Origin: G963665085 sp963665085
GTDB lineage: Bacteria; Bacteroidota; Bacteroidia; Bacteroidales; JAAAOM01
Reading direction: 5' to 3'
NCBI GenBank assembly: GCA_963665085.2
Contig: CAXXXS010000002.1
Coordinates: 1,302,001 to 1,366,000, forward strand
DNA length: 64,000 nt
This document shows positions 35,501 to 44,334 of this stretch, piece by piece (positions within the stretch are counted from its first letter, which is position 1; each line of letters begins with the position of its first letter). Made by a program: the position numbers and the translations under genes. The notes beneath the pieces were generated by a model. That model had not been told where the DNA came from. It saw nothing but the letters and a program-made list of their open reading frames with translations, and searched no databases.

Positions 35501-35995
35501 TAACGGAACAGGAAGTCCTCCACGTACAATATGAAAAGTCCCTTTTGTTGTTCGTTTATCATTTGCCGGATTATTTAAAACCCCCTGTTTTAATCGGTAT
35601 GATTTTAACAGCTCACTCTCGAACTCATTTGCATTAGGCGGAAGACTGAGCTCACGGGCCATGCCCTTCTGGTTTAGGACCAACGTATTATTTGGTAAAC
35701 GATAGGGTTTATTAAATTCAACTTCCTTTAGATAATCATCAATAAAATTTTGTATCCGGGTATCTGCAGGAGATAAATGATGAGTCAACAATCGCGACTT
35801 TTCACGAAAGCTATTAATTAATCCCTCTGTCAAGTCCTGAAACTTATCATTCGAATATTTTGTTTTTGCATCAGAATCATCTCGAAAGATAGGCTGCCCC
35901 AACGACGCTAATTGCAGGTTGATATATTGGATCATGTCCCGCCTGTCCTTCTTATTTTTTTTCAATGTTTTGTTATAAGCTTTCGAATTATCCAT
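32513..35995 (-). CDS. Probable pyrophosphate-dependent PEP carboxykinase (1160 residues)
   Basis: Very large protein with no signal peptide or membrane helix, so cytoplasmic. It has no ATP- or GTP-type PEP carboxykinase motifs, but its size and conserved blocks fit the PPi-type enzyme known from Propionibacterium and Entamoeba (about 1140 residues), which interconverts PEP, CO2 and phosphate with oxaloacetate and PPi. Blocks I rely on: GKSPSTTGAGSEGALTKGPF, SSAAGYIGSENRFDHDISIL, the region LASRLGYRITENFAFRCMNR, and FEDGSVNAAIPPLKILLHIM near the C-terminus. I recall these from family members without a search, so the assignment is provisional. The neighbours (GH29 and GH43-like enzymes) would feed sugars into glycolysis, compatible with a PEP-level reaction. 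The gene is alone on its transcript. Confidence 0.55.
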   Translation of the reverse strand: MDNSKAYNKTLKKNKKDRRDMIQYINLQLASLGQPIFRDDSDAKTKYSNDKFQDLTEGLINSFREKSRLLTHHLSPADTRIQNFIDDYLKEVEFNKPYRLPNNTLVLNQKGMARELSLPPNANEFESELLKSYRLKQGVLNNPANDKRTTKGTFHIVRGGLPVPLDKKEVPKITFAHMLNAAFNAPEDIKLLPFTSNQKDKARVFVSLLLRPVVCPEVPGVMSQKSMEIRFFAPGNLVSNLDFVETIFGNAGDHNLAQNDAGLDVEHWTGHTGCIVLAPQLTKLKKKDIGLPHFDDATERQKRDGMCWKDANELYNDGGAFKLTCRDDRGVVITLIADNYYGYSKKEIKTQISYSANLYGLVEEEHAGGAIAFPRGNMSDKVFGRNFTKKFSAGYTFENVKKLLKDKIALQPGNYAIDTKYPDVVYIPEYADIDIDKSSVSWEYEGNEVSLKLSPQKIFVHPTGHKFQLVKHPNDSLWRIIDTAPEGIFCHKPSTVSGGGKSEISKSMQNAIKYGNFYVHDLEEDEKQVDKIIQYDYSHRWKNIRPDAAPSRSFLSPERTLGSAVKLLTPSDQYNDEYNKFLQEIPEHIRTLALYVKRHYRGDTDKDVNWKEYFNVEIVNGRPGNVLRYKHKPVVASYVRVGFNQENRWYIHKLRSDFIPSLKIQTEDDISATITLPADKLKNLNKQYVNPSVKLVANCESYLFQRPDEAVIRGYDKDAEFDIVQSNTFLTNYEPLKLENAIELGENAISFEKYTEPVKSFLSEIVDSEQEEYFVVPSHTRIVDGEPTKNPRYLQKNIFKEETIDSYLAEVGVRLHRKIKPEDEVYHPVNAVLPGRRNNPVDKKAGIRPLSVYNPIHYQELPELFMDFICSITGKSPSTTGAGSEGALTKGPFNMLVPTTDLNNALLSYILTEYQGFSSAAGYIGSENRFDHDISILIPEIWARLEPADRDPKVLIENNCLEKLEDFEHKGQKVLASRLGYRITENFAFRCMNRLFDEPLAVFNERMLKPELQGMDDYVDGINNIVEAMQKVALPYFEDGSVNAAIPPLKILLHIMAYGNYEGKDISDPELRKSFKRDNVIKSDWYKERLKLKQEKDIAYYKKQIGYLEAFLKNPDNKLLVEEMGIKERLVHAQETLTYIESSKYLKDLVGTIGLDPLFK

Positions 35996-36366
35996 TTTGT
36001 ACTTTGTATTTAATTAAAGCAATTCTAATTTCAAATAAGTTAATAAATTATTAATAATCAATCAATAATATTAATCACAATAATAAATCATAAACTCTGT
36101 TTCTAAATAAAATAAACCACTTAATCAACAAAATTTATGATAGAAAGTTCTCTCAAATAAATATTCAACCTCTTAATCTACAAAAGCATGTTAGTAAAAA
36201 AAATAATGCTTATTGTTTAACAAGAACAATATTTTATTTAAGAATAAGAACAATGAAATTCTAAAAAATAATATATTAGAAAAATATATACGCTACTTTT
36301 ATTTCAATAGTATAAGTATAGAAACAATTTATGTAAAACTTATTAAACAAATAATAATATTTCATT
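35996..36366. other. 371-base AT-rich divergent gap
   Basis: Separates the minus-strand 1160-residue gene from the plus-strand GH43-like gene. It is extremely AT-rich. It must hold both promoters, but I see no clear -33/-7 pair, hairpin or ORF. Confidence 0.4.
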
Positions 36367-37404
36367 ATGAAATTTGAAATAATTAAAAAACATGTAGGCA
36401 TCTTCAGTATTATATTTCTGATTATCAATGGATGTTCATCTGGTAAAAAAAATAATGCTATTGAAACATCGGGTAATCCAATTATTGAGGATTGGTATGC
36501 CGATCCGGAAGGAGCTGTTTTCGATAATGAATTTTGGGTATTTCCCACCTATTCCAGTGTTTATGAAAAACAGGTTTTTTTCGACGCATTCTCGTCAAAT
36601 GATTTAGTAACATGGAAAAAACACACTCATGTGTTAGACACTTCAATTATTAAATGGGCACACAAAGCAATGTGGGCACCTGCGATAATAGAAAAAGACA
36701 GTAAATATTTTTTGTTCTTTTCTGCCAATGATCTACAAAGGCCGGGAGGCCCTATGTGGGATGAAAGTGATCCCTCAAGTCATGAAGGAGGTATTGGTAT
36801 AGCTGTTGCGGATTCTCCTGGCGGTCCATATGAAGATTATCTGGGTAAACCTCTAATCTCAGACTTTTATAATGATGCTCAACCTATTGACCAATTCGTT
36901 TATAAAGATTCGGATGAAACTTACTATATGTTTTATGGCGGATGGCAAAAATGTAACCTGGTTAAACTTAATGATGACTTTACAGGCTTTATCCCTTGGG
37001 AAGATGGTTCTGTTTTTAAAGATATCACCCCGGAAGGATATGTTGAAGGTCCTGTCTTATTTTACCGAAATGGAAAATATTATTTTATGTGGTCTGAAGG
37101 AGGTTGGGGAGATAGTTCCTACCGTGTAGCTTACGCAATGGCCGATAAGATAACCGATAAATTTGAACGTATTGGAACTATTCTTCAGTCTGACGAGGAC
37201 ATTGCAACAGGAGCTGGACATAATTCTGTGATTAACATACCGGATACTGATAAATGGTATATTGTTTATCATAGACGCCCCGTTCCTAACGAAGGAAGAG
37301 ATCACCGGGTAACGTGTATTGATAAATTAGAATTCAACGAAGATGGCACAATAAAACAAGTAAAAATGACCTTTAAGGGAGTTGAAGCTGTAAGTATTAA
37401 ATAA
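36367..37404 (+). CDS. Glycoside hydrolase of the GH43 group, lipoprotein
   Basis: Exported enzyme of 345 residues, lipobox IIFLIINGCSSGKK (Cys about 23). A five-bladed propeller with the GH43-type acids: base Asp in EDWYADPEGAVFDNEFWV, the pKa-tuning Asp in NDAQPIDQFVYKDSDETYYM, and acid Glu in GYVEGPVLFYRNGKYYF. The last blade has AGHNSVINIPDTDKWYIVYH, typical of the fold. GH43 enzymes release arabinose or xylose from plant or algal glycans; related clan families act on other sugars, so the substrate is open. Single-domain and single-gene transcript, next to a convergent unknown gene. Confidence 0.88.
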   Translation: MKFEIIKKHVGIFSIIFLIINGCSSGKKNNAIETSGNPIIEDWYADPEGAVFDNEFWVFPTYSSVYEKQVFFDAFSSNDLVTWKKHTHVLDTSIIKWAHKAMWAPAIIEKDSKYFLFFSANDLQRPGGPMWDESDPSSHEGGIGIAVADSPGGPYEDYLGKPLISDFYNDAQPIDQFVYKDSDETYYMFYGGWQKCNLVKLNDDFTGFIPWEDGSVFKDITPEGYVEGPVLFYRNGKYYFMWSEGGWGDSSYRVAYAMADKITDKFERIGTILQSDEDIATGAGHNSVINIPDTDKWYIVYHRRPVPNEGRDHRVTCIDKLEFNEDGTIKQVKMTFKGVEAVSIK

Positions 37405-37474
37405 AATTTTTCAAAGAATATGTGGTGCTTTTGAGATATTGTTTGAGAATAAACGGTAATTCAAAAGTACCGCA

Positions 37475-37969
37475 TTAATTTATCAGGTATAATTCCATAA
37501 AATTTAGGTGATGTACAATCTCTCTTAAAACAAGTATAATTGCAATATCTTCTCTATTTACAACCATATTATTTCTAGATAGTGGTTCTCCCATTACAAT
37601 AGAAGCATACTTACCAAATATATCCTCAATATTTCGTTGAGTATATATACTTTTTACTTCACCATTTTTATTAAAAAATTCAATAAGGGATTTATCTACG
37701 GACACAAGTTTTTCCCCGTTATTTATGAGTTCTTTTTTACTCATTAACTCATCTTCAATGTAGTTTATAGCGTATTCTATTTCTACTTCATTTGGGATAT
37801 CTTGCTTAAAATAAGCTCCTGAAATAAACTCATAGCCTATTTTTAAAGCAATCTCTTTCACTAAAGACTTTTCCTTATAATAAAAAAATCTCACTTTATC
37901 TTTTTCTATTGTAACCACTCTAACATTTCCAAGATGTTCTTCCCCTAAATAATCCCAATTTATTTCCAT
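37475..37969 (-). CDS. Hypothetical protein
   Basis: 164 residues, no signal peptide or Cys. The first half looks like a small beta-rich domain (LGNVRVVTIEKDKVRFFYYK), and the second half is helical (YAINYIEDELMSKKELINNG, then DIAIILVLREIVHHLNFMEL). I do not recognise the family. It converges with the GH43-like gene, about 70 bases apart, and is divergent from the large kinase gene. Base composition is like its surroundings. Confidence 0.5.
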   Translation of the reverse strand: MEINWDYLGEEHLGNVRVVTIEKDKVRFFYYKEKSLVKEIALKIGYEFISGAYFKQDIPNEVEIEYAINYIEDELMSKKELINNGEKLVSVDKSLIEFFNKNGEVKSIYTQRNIEDIFGKYASIVMGEPLSRNNMVVNREDIAIILVLREIVHHLNFMELYLIN

Positions 37970-38334
37970 TCCTCTATTAACAATATTCTAAAAATGGTAA
38001 CATGCAGTAAGTATTTTTGTTGTTCTTAATCCTTAAAAAAGAGACGCACCTTATTACTGTTTAAAAATAAAAATTTGCTTCCCATTTATTGCTTTGATTT
38101 ATGAGTATTAAGACTGTGTAGAAACCTTCATAATCTTTATAAGCATAACTATGTAATTTCTCCTCCAATTCAAATAACAATTCATTTAAATAAATAATAG
38201 TCAAATTAAGATTCGAGTGTGTTAATTAGCATTCTTTCGTTAAGATAATATTTCAATAACCATTTATTTATTTAACTTAGAGATAATTAAACTTAATCAC
38301 GTTATTTTTTAAACAAAAAAAAGTTTTTATTAGG
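37970..38334. other. 365-base gap before the large kinase gene
   Basis: AT-rich, with no ORF or RNA gene that I can support. It presumably contains the promoter of the kinase operon; no box pair was clear. Confidence 0.4.
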
Positions 38335-41300
38335 ATGAAGAAAGATCAAGATAAAACAAAAGAGGAACTTTTAGAAGAGATTAAAATCCTAAAATCACAG
38401 AATGAAGAATTAAGAAAAAACAGTGAATTATTTCAAATCATGGCTAAAAATGCCACTGACCTGATTTCTTTATCTTCTTTTGATCTAAAAGCAGAATACC
38501 TTTATGTAAGCCCTTCTACGACAAGAATTCTTGGATATCCCCCAGAAGAGCTACTAGGTAAATCATTTCTTGACTTTGTTCATCCAAATGATAAAGCTTT
38601 TATTTTAAACCTTTTAGAAAAATACTTAACAAAAATAAAAGCAGGTAAACCAGATGTTTCTGAAACAATTGAATTTCAATACTTAAATAAATCAGGCGAA
38701 TATCAACATTTGCAAAGTCACGTTATTTCATATAACTCAAATCTTCTTTCCATAACCAGGGATATTACAGAGCAAAAACAAGCAGAGCTTAAGTTAAAGG
38801 AAAGTCAACGACGACTTGAACTTGCTATCGATGTAAGCCAGGCGGGTATTTTCGCACATGAATTTATCGACAAAAAAGATATTTATATCAGCGAACGTTG
38901 GGCAGAGATATTAGGTTATAAAAGAGAAGAACTTCCTGGTGTAGACAAACTTTTGCCTTGGTTTATCGACCATATTCATAAAAATGATATTCCTTCTTTT
39001 TTGACTAATATAGAAAATATAAAGGCAGGTAAATCAGACAAGGCTGATATTACAATAAAACTAAAGAAAAAGACAGAAGAATGGATATATGTTAATTTAC
39101 AGGTTCGGACTATTGATTGGGATAACAAAGGAATGCCCAGATATTTAACAGGGATAATGCTTGATATCACTGACCGAAAAATCACAGAAGAAAAACTGAT
39201 TGAAAATGAAAATCTATTATCAGAATCGGGAAAAATGGCAAATATCAGTGGCTGGGAATTGGATCCACATACACTAAAATTTACAATTTCAGATAATTTA
39301 TATGATATCATTGAGATTCCTTCCGTAGAAAAAATGTCTCTAGAAGATATATTCAATTTAATACACCCAGAAGATCTAAAACTATCACAATCTGTTTGGC
39401 AAGATGCAATGAGAGGCAAACCATTTGATTTCCAACTTCGAATTACAACGATTAAAAACAAGATAAAATGGTTACGCAATAAGGGAATGAGTGAATCCAA
39501 AAATGGCGAAATTGTAAAAATAAAAGGTGTAATCCAGGATATCACAGACATTAAATCAATAGAAAATAAACTATTAAAAGTAAACAAAAAACTTAACCAT
39601 TATAAAAGCAATCTTGAAAAACAAGTAGAGGAACGTACGCAAGAATTAACTTTATATTTAAAAGCACTGGAAAGCACTTCGGCTTCTATCGTTATTACCG
39701 ACAAAAATGGTATTATAGAATTCGTTAACAAAACCTTTACTGAAATTACTGGGTATTCTTTTGACGAAGCAGTAGGGCAAACCTCCCGATTCCTTGAATC
39801 GGACTTATATCCAAAAAGTTATTACAAAAAACTTAAAGATACTTTAAAGAAAGGGCTCCCCTGGAAAGATGAACTACAAATCAAAAGGAAAAATGGCGAA
39901 ATATATTGGGAATCGTCAATCATTTCTCCATTAAAAAACAAAAATAATGAAATAACACACTTCATTACAGTTAAAGAAGATATAACTCAAAAAAGAAAAG
40001 ATAAAGAAAAGCTTGAATATGCTAATTTCCTTTCAAACACAGCACTTAAACTTTCTAACGCGGGCTATTGGTTTTTTGATTATATAAATCACCCGACCAA
40101 AATTTTTGGAAATACTAAAACTTTTGAATTATTCGGGATAGAGCTACCTGCCGGCACAGATAGCATACATGTAGATACCTGGATGGAAGGATTATATAAC
40201 GCAAACAAACAAAAAGGTGAAGAAGAGTACAATGCTCTAATTAGAGCCATTAAAAATCGCAATATTCCCTACGAACGAACTTATTCTTTTAAACGACTAA
40301 TTGACGGGAAAATCGTTTGGCTTAAAGTAATAGGAAAAAAACAATATAATAAGGAAGGAAAACTGTTAAAAATACATGGATTTTTACAGGATATAACAGA
40401 GCAGGTAAATAAAGAAAATGAAATTATTGAATCTAAAGAAAGGTTACAAGCATTGTTCGACAACATGACTACAGCTTTACATATAAGCGAGATTATTTTG
40501 GATGAAAATGGGAAAGCAGTAGATTTCAAAATTGTAAGTTGTAATAATGCCTATAAAAAACTTGACACATATTTTTCCGACGCTAATATTGGAAGAAAAT
40601 TTAGCGAGCTTTATGATGTTTCAAAAATTAATTTGGATTTTTTTCACAACGTAGTTAAAACCAAAGTTCCGGTTGAAACAGAAATCTATGCAGAATATCT
40701 AAAAAAGCATATTAAAATGAAGGTTTTTTCTAATAGAAAAGGCCAATTTGTGACCTTATTTGATGATATTTCTGAAAGAAAAAAACAGGAACAAGAAATC
40801 ATAGAATCTCATGAAAGACTGCAATCTTTATTTGACAATATGATAACAGGCTTTACAGAAAATAAAATCATATTAGACGATAACGGTACTCCTATTGATT
40901 TTAAAATATTAAACATAAACCGTGCGTTCAAAAAGTTAAGTGTTTGGCCAAATGAAATTGTCGGGAAAAGATACTCAGAAATTGCAAATACACTTCCAAG
41001 CGGATTTGCTACTTATGCTGAAGTTGCCCTTACTGGTTCTCCAGCTATTTTCCAGAATTATTCTAACCATTTAAAAAAACATTTAAGGCAGATTGTTTTC
41101 TCGAATAAGAAATATCATTTTGCTGTCTTATTTGAAGACATCACTCAGAGAGTAAAACATGATGAGATACTTCAGTCCAGCGAAAAACGATTCCGTAATC
41201 TTTTCGAAAATACACCGGTTGCGTATCTTTCTCTTGATTTAAAAGGTAATTATATCGATGTAAACAACTGGTATGTTGATCTACTGGGATATACAAAGGA

Positions 41301-44289
41301 TGAACATATAGGAAAGTCCTTTGGCGATATCTGGATAAAACCGGACAAACGTTTTTTTTCGAATAAGATTACCGATTTAATAAAAAAAAGAAATTATTCA
41401 ATTGAGCTAGAACTACGTAAAAAGGATGGGACAAATTTAATTGTAATGCTAGAATCTCGCATACAGTTCAATGAAAAAGATGAGGCTAAAATAATTCACT
41501 GTATTTTAGTGAATATCCATGAACGCAAGCAACAGGAAATAAAGCTCATGCAAGAAGAACAAAATTTCCGAAACCTCTTTGAGCAAAACATAAATGCAAT
41601 TTTTATTCTAAAAATAACAGATGGATTAATCATTGAGTGTAATAGAAAAGGAATAGAAATGTTTGAAGGTAAATCCAAAAATGATTTTATTGGTAAATCC
41701 CCTCTGATTATTTCACCAAAAACACAACCTAATGGAAAGGATTCATATGAATGGGCCAGGCATCATATTAAAAATGCCCTTGAAGAAGGAGAATGCCATT
41801 GTGAGTTTTTGTTTAAAGCTTTGGACGGAAGGCTCTTTGAGAGCGAATTAACAATGTCTGTCACTAATTATAACGAACAAGTATGTATCCTGGCAATTAT
41901 CGAAGATGTTTCAGAACGGAAAGCCCTGGAAGAAAAGCTAAAAGAAAACGAACTACGATTGCAACTCTCTGTTGAGGGAAGTAATATCGGAATATGGGAC
42001 TGGGATATCCCAGCTAATAATGTATATTTTTCAAAGCAATACTATAAAATGATCGGTTATGAAGAAGGTGAAATACCTACAACAGGGAAAGATATAGAAA
42101 AAAGGATCCATCCAGACGACAGGAAGCCTCTTGTAGAATTAATTTACAACCTGATAGATAACAAAATCAAAAATTATCAGATTGAATATCGGATATTATG
42201 CAAAAACGGGACATTCAAATGGGTCCTTAACAAAGGAAAAATAGTTAGTTGGAACCCAAAAGGTGAACCCCAAAGGGTTATTGGAACATATACAGATATC
42301 GATTACATCAAAAAAATGCAAATTGAATTGCAGCAAGAAACCAAAATGCGCCAAATCTTATCTGAAATTTCTTTAAAATATATCAATATAGGCATAAACG
42401 ATCTGGATAAAGCTATTAATAAAGCACTTGAAAAAATAGGGCGTTATGTTGATTCTGATAAAGTTTATATTTTTGATTACAACAAAGAACTAACTACGTG
42501 TAGCAATACATACGAATGGTGCAATGAAGGAATTATTCCCAGCATTAAAGAATTACAAGAAATACACGTTGCCCAAATTGCCCCAGAATGGGTAGAAACC
42601 CATAAGCAAAATAAAATAATCAATTATTCTAAAATAGAGAAAATTGAAAACAAAAAGCTGAAAAATATATTTGTGGATCATGAAATTAAAAGCCTATTAA
42701 CCGTCCCAATGATTAGCAATACGCGACTAATAGGATTTATAGGCTTTAATGCAGTTAGAGAACATCACACCTTTTTACCCCATGAAATAGAATTATTAAA
42801 ACTATTTTCACAAATACTAATAAACATTAATAACCGCAGGAACTTCGAAAATCAATTAATTTTAGAGAAAGAACGTGCTGAATCTGCTAACAGGGCAAAA
42901 AGTTCTTTCCTGGCAAATATGAGCCATGAAATCAGAACACCGATGAATGCCATTATAGGCTTTTCTGAAATATTATCAAAAAAAGTAAATGATGAAACAC
43001 TGGAAAATTATATTAAATCCATTCATTCAAGTAGTATCACTCTCTTAAAACTCATTAATGACGTACTTGATTTATCTAAAATAGAAGCAGGAAAACTGGA
43101 ACTAAAATATGATCCTGTTGATATTAGAATTATATTTGATGAACTCTATTCATTATTTAATTACAAAGCAAAAGAAAAAGGTCTCAAGCTTAATATTCAT
43201 GTTTCTAAAAAAATACCCAAAGGCTTATCTCTCGATGAACTTCGTTTAAATCAAGTATTAATTAATATCATTAGTAATGCTTTAAAATTTACTCAAAAAG
43301 GCTATGTTAAAGTTCTCGTTGATGCAAAAAATATTTCAAAAGAAACAGTAGACCTGGTTATTAAAATAATTGATTCAGGTATTGGTGTCCCAAAAGAAAA
43401 ATTAGAATTAATATTTGAAGATTTCAAACAACAGGATGATTCAATTTCGAGACAATTTGGAGGAACAGGACTTGGACTAAGTATTTCAAAAAGAATTATC
43501 AATTTATTTAATGGAGAACTACAAGTTGACAGCGAAGTTGGTAAAGGCAGTTCTTTTATAATAGATTTACCCGGAATTAAAATAGCAGAAGACAAGTTAT
43601 TTCAAAATAAGGATGCAGTATTCCCTAAGGATATTAAATTTCCAAATAAAAAAATTCTTGTAGTAGATGACATAAAAAGTAATCGAGCTTTACTTATATG
43701 CCATTTAGAGTTACTAGGTTTTGATGTTTATGAAGCTGATGATGGAATCTCAGGTTTTAAAAAGGCTCTAGAAATAAAACCTGAATTAATATTTATGGAT
43801 ATAAGGATGCCTGGCGAAGATGGAAATGAAGTTACCAAACGTCTAAAAGCAAATAAAGAAACGAGCGATATCCCGGTAATAGCCTGTACTGCTTCAGTAT
43901 TAGAAACTCCTGAAAAATTGTTGGAGTTGGATAATTTTTCAGGATTGCTAAAAAAACCAATCTTAATAAATGAATTAGTTAATACGCTTGTTGGATTTTT
44001 CCAGTGGAAGAAAGCCGAAGAAATAGCATTACAAGAAAATGAATTCAAATTAAATACAGATGAAATTGCAACCTTTGTAAAAAACACATCTGAAATATGG
44101 GAACAGTTAAAGAAAAGAAAAACCGTAAAGGGACAAAAACTCCTTGCTGAAACAATAATACAAACAGCAAAAAAACTGGAAAATAAAAATTTAGAAAATT
44201 ACGGCAACAAATTTAAAAAAGCTGTGTTGTCATTTAATCTTGAGAAAGTGGATACTATCTTGAAAGAATTATCAATATATTTTGATTAA
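38335..44289 (+). CDS. Hybrid sensor histidine kinase with about ten PAS domains
   Basis: Soluble protein of 1984 residues: no membrane helix or signal peptide, so it senses inside the cell. Order: a short N-terminal coiled coil (1-30); three PAS domains, each ending in a DIT-type linker (about 30-405); a coiled coil (about 410-440); seven further PAS domains (about 440-1315; ends DITQK, DITEQ, DISER, DITQR, NIHER, DVSER, DIDYI); a GAF domain (about 1335-1480); HisKA with phosphate-accepting His1531 in NMSHEIRTPMNAIIG; HATPase with NALKFT, DSGIGVPKE and GGTGLGLSIS; a receiver domain with Asp1822 in FMDIRMPGEDG; and a helical C-terminus that could be a phosphotransfer-like domain without an evident His. 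Residues needed for catalysis are present. Its partner is probably the next gene, 45 bases away. Confidence 0.92.
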   Translation: MKKDQDKTKEELLEEIKILKSQNEELRKNSELFQIMAKNATDLISLSSFDLKAEYLYVSPSTTRILGYPPEELLGKSFLDFVHPNDKAFILNLLEKYLTKIKAGKPDVSETIEFQYLNKSGEYQHLQSHVISYNSNLLSITRDITEQKQAELKLKESQRRLELAIDVSQAGIFAHEFIDKKDIYISERWAEILGYKREELPGVDKLLPWFIDHIHKNDIPSFLTNIENIKAGKSDKADITIKLKKKTEEWIYVNLQVRTIDWDNKGMPRYLTGIMLDITDRKITEEKLIENENLLSESGKMANISGWELDPHTLKFTISDNLYDIIEIPSVEKMSLEDIFNLIHPEDLKLSQSVWQDAMRGKPFDFQLRITTIKNKIKWLRNKGMSESKNGEIVKIKGVIQDITDIKSIENKLLKVNKKLNHYKSNLEKQVEERTQELTLYLKALESTSASIVITDKNGIIEFVNKTFTEITGYSFDEAVGQTSRFLESDLYPKSYYKKLKDTLKKGLPWKDELQIKRKNGEIYWESSIISPLKNKNNEITHFITVKEDITQKRKDKEKLEYANFLSNTALKLSNAGYWFFDYINHPTKIFGNTKTFELFGIELPAGTDSIHVDTWMEGLYNANKQKGEEEYNALIRAIKNRNIPYERTYSFKRLIDGKIVWLKVIGKKQYNKEGKLLKIHGFLQDITEQVNKENEIIESKERLQALFDNMTTALHISEIILDENGKAVDFKIVSCNNAYKKLDTYFSDANIGRKFSELYDVSKINLDFFHNVVKTKVPVETEIYAEYLKKHIKMKVFSNRKGQFVTLFDDISERKKQEQEIIESHERLQSLFDNMITGFTENKIILDDNGTPIDFKILNINRAFKKLSVWPNEIVGKRYSEIANTLPSGFATYAEVALTGSPAIFQNYSNHLKKHLRQIVFSNKKYHFAVLFEDITQRVKHDEILQSSEKRFRNLFENTPVAYLSLDLKGNYIDVNNWYVDLLGYTKDEHIGKSFGDIWIKPDKRFFSNKITDLIKKRNYSIELELRKKDGTNLIVMLESRIQFNEKDEAKIIHCILVNIHERKQQEIKLMQEEQNFRNLFEQNINAIFILKITDGLIIECNRKGIEMFEGKSKNDFIGKSPLIISPKTQPNGKDSYEWARHHIKNALEEGECHCEFLFKALDGRLFESELTMSVTNYNEQVCILAIIEDVSERKALEEKLKENELRLQLSVEGSNIGIWDWDIPANNVYFSKQYYKMIGYEEGEIPTTGKDIEKRIHPDDRKPLVELIYNLIDNKIKNYQIEYRILCKNGTFKWVLNKGKIVSWNPKGEPQRVIGTYTDIDYIKKMQIELQQETKMRQILSEISLKYINIGINDLDKAINKALEKIGRYVDSDKVYIFDYNKELTTCSNTYEWCNEGIIPSIKELQEIHVAQIAPEWVETHKQNKIINYSKIEKIENKKLKNIFVDHEIKSLLTVPMISNTRLIGFIGFNAVREHHTFLPHEIELLKLFSQILININNRRNFENQLILEKERAESANRAKSSFLANMSHEIRTPMNAIIGFSEILSKKVNDETLENYIKSIHSSSITLLKLINDVLDLSKIEAGKLELKYDPVDIRIIFDELYSLFNYKAKEKGLKLNIHVSKKIPKGLSLDELRLNQVLINIISNALKFTQKGYVKVLVDAKNISKETVDLVIKIIDSGIGVPKEKLELIFEDFKQQDDSISRQFGGTGLGLSISKRIINLFNGELQVDSEVGKGSSFIIDLPGIKIAEDKLFQNKDAVFPKDIKFPNKKILVVDDIKSNRALLICHLELLGFDVYEADDGISGFKKALEIKPELIFMDIRMPGEDGNEVTKRLKANKETSDIPVIACTASVLETPEKLLELDNFSGLLKKPILINELVNTLVGFFQWKKAEEIALQENEFKLNTDEIATFVKNTSEIWEQLKKRKTVKGQKLLAETIIQTAKKLENKNLENYGNKFKKAVLSFNLEKVDTILKELSIYFD

Positions 44290-44298
44290 CTTATTTAG

Positions 44299-44316
44299 TT
44301 GTCTTGCGTAAGACAA
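44299..44316. promoter_or_regulatory. Perfect palindrome between the two kinase genes
   Basis: TTGTCTT and AAGACAA (7-bp arms, loop GCGT) lie 10 bases after the kinase stop and 19 bases before the next ATG. It may be an operator, an attenuator or an RNA-processing hairpin between the two cistrons. Confidence 0.45.
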
Positions 44317-44334
44317 TCAATAACACTGAAGAAC

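Noticed and set aside
32513..35995. Secreted toxin or large surface protein
   Set aside because: No signal peptide, no repeats, no T9SS tail; the sequence is evenly complex like a large cytoplasmic enzyme.
43728..44087. Minus-strand reading frame of 119 codons inside the large kinase gene
   Set aside because: Lies opposite the receiver domain, with no family resemblance; a shadow frame.
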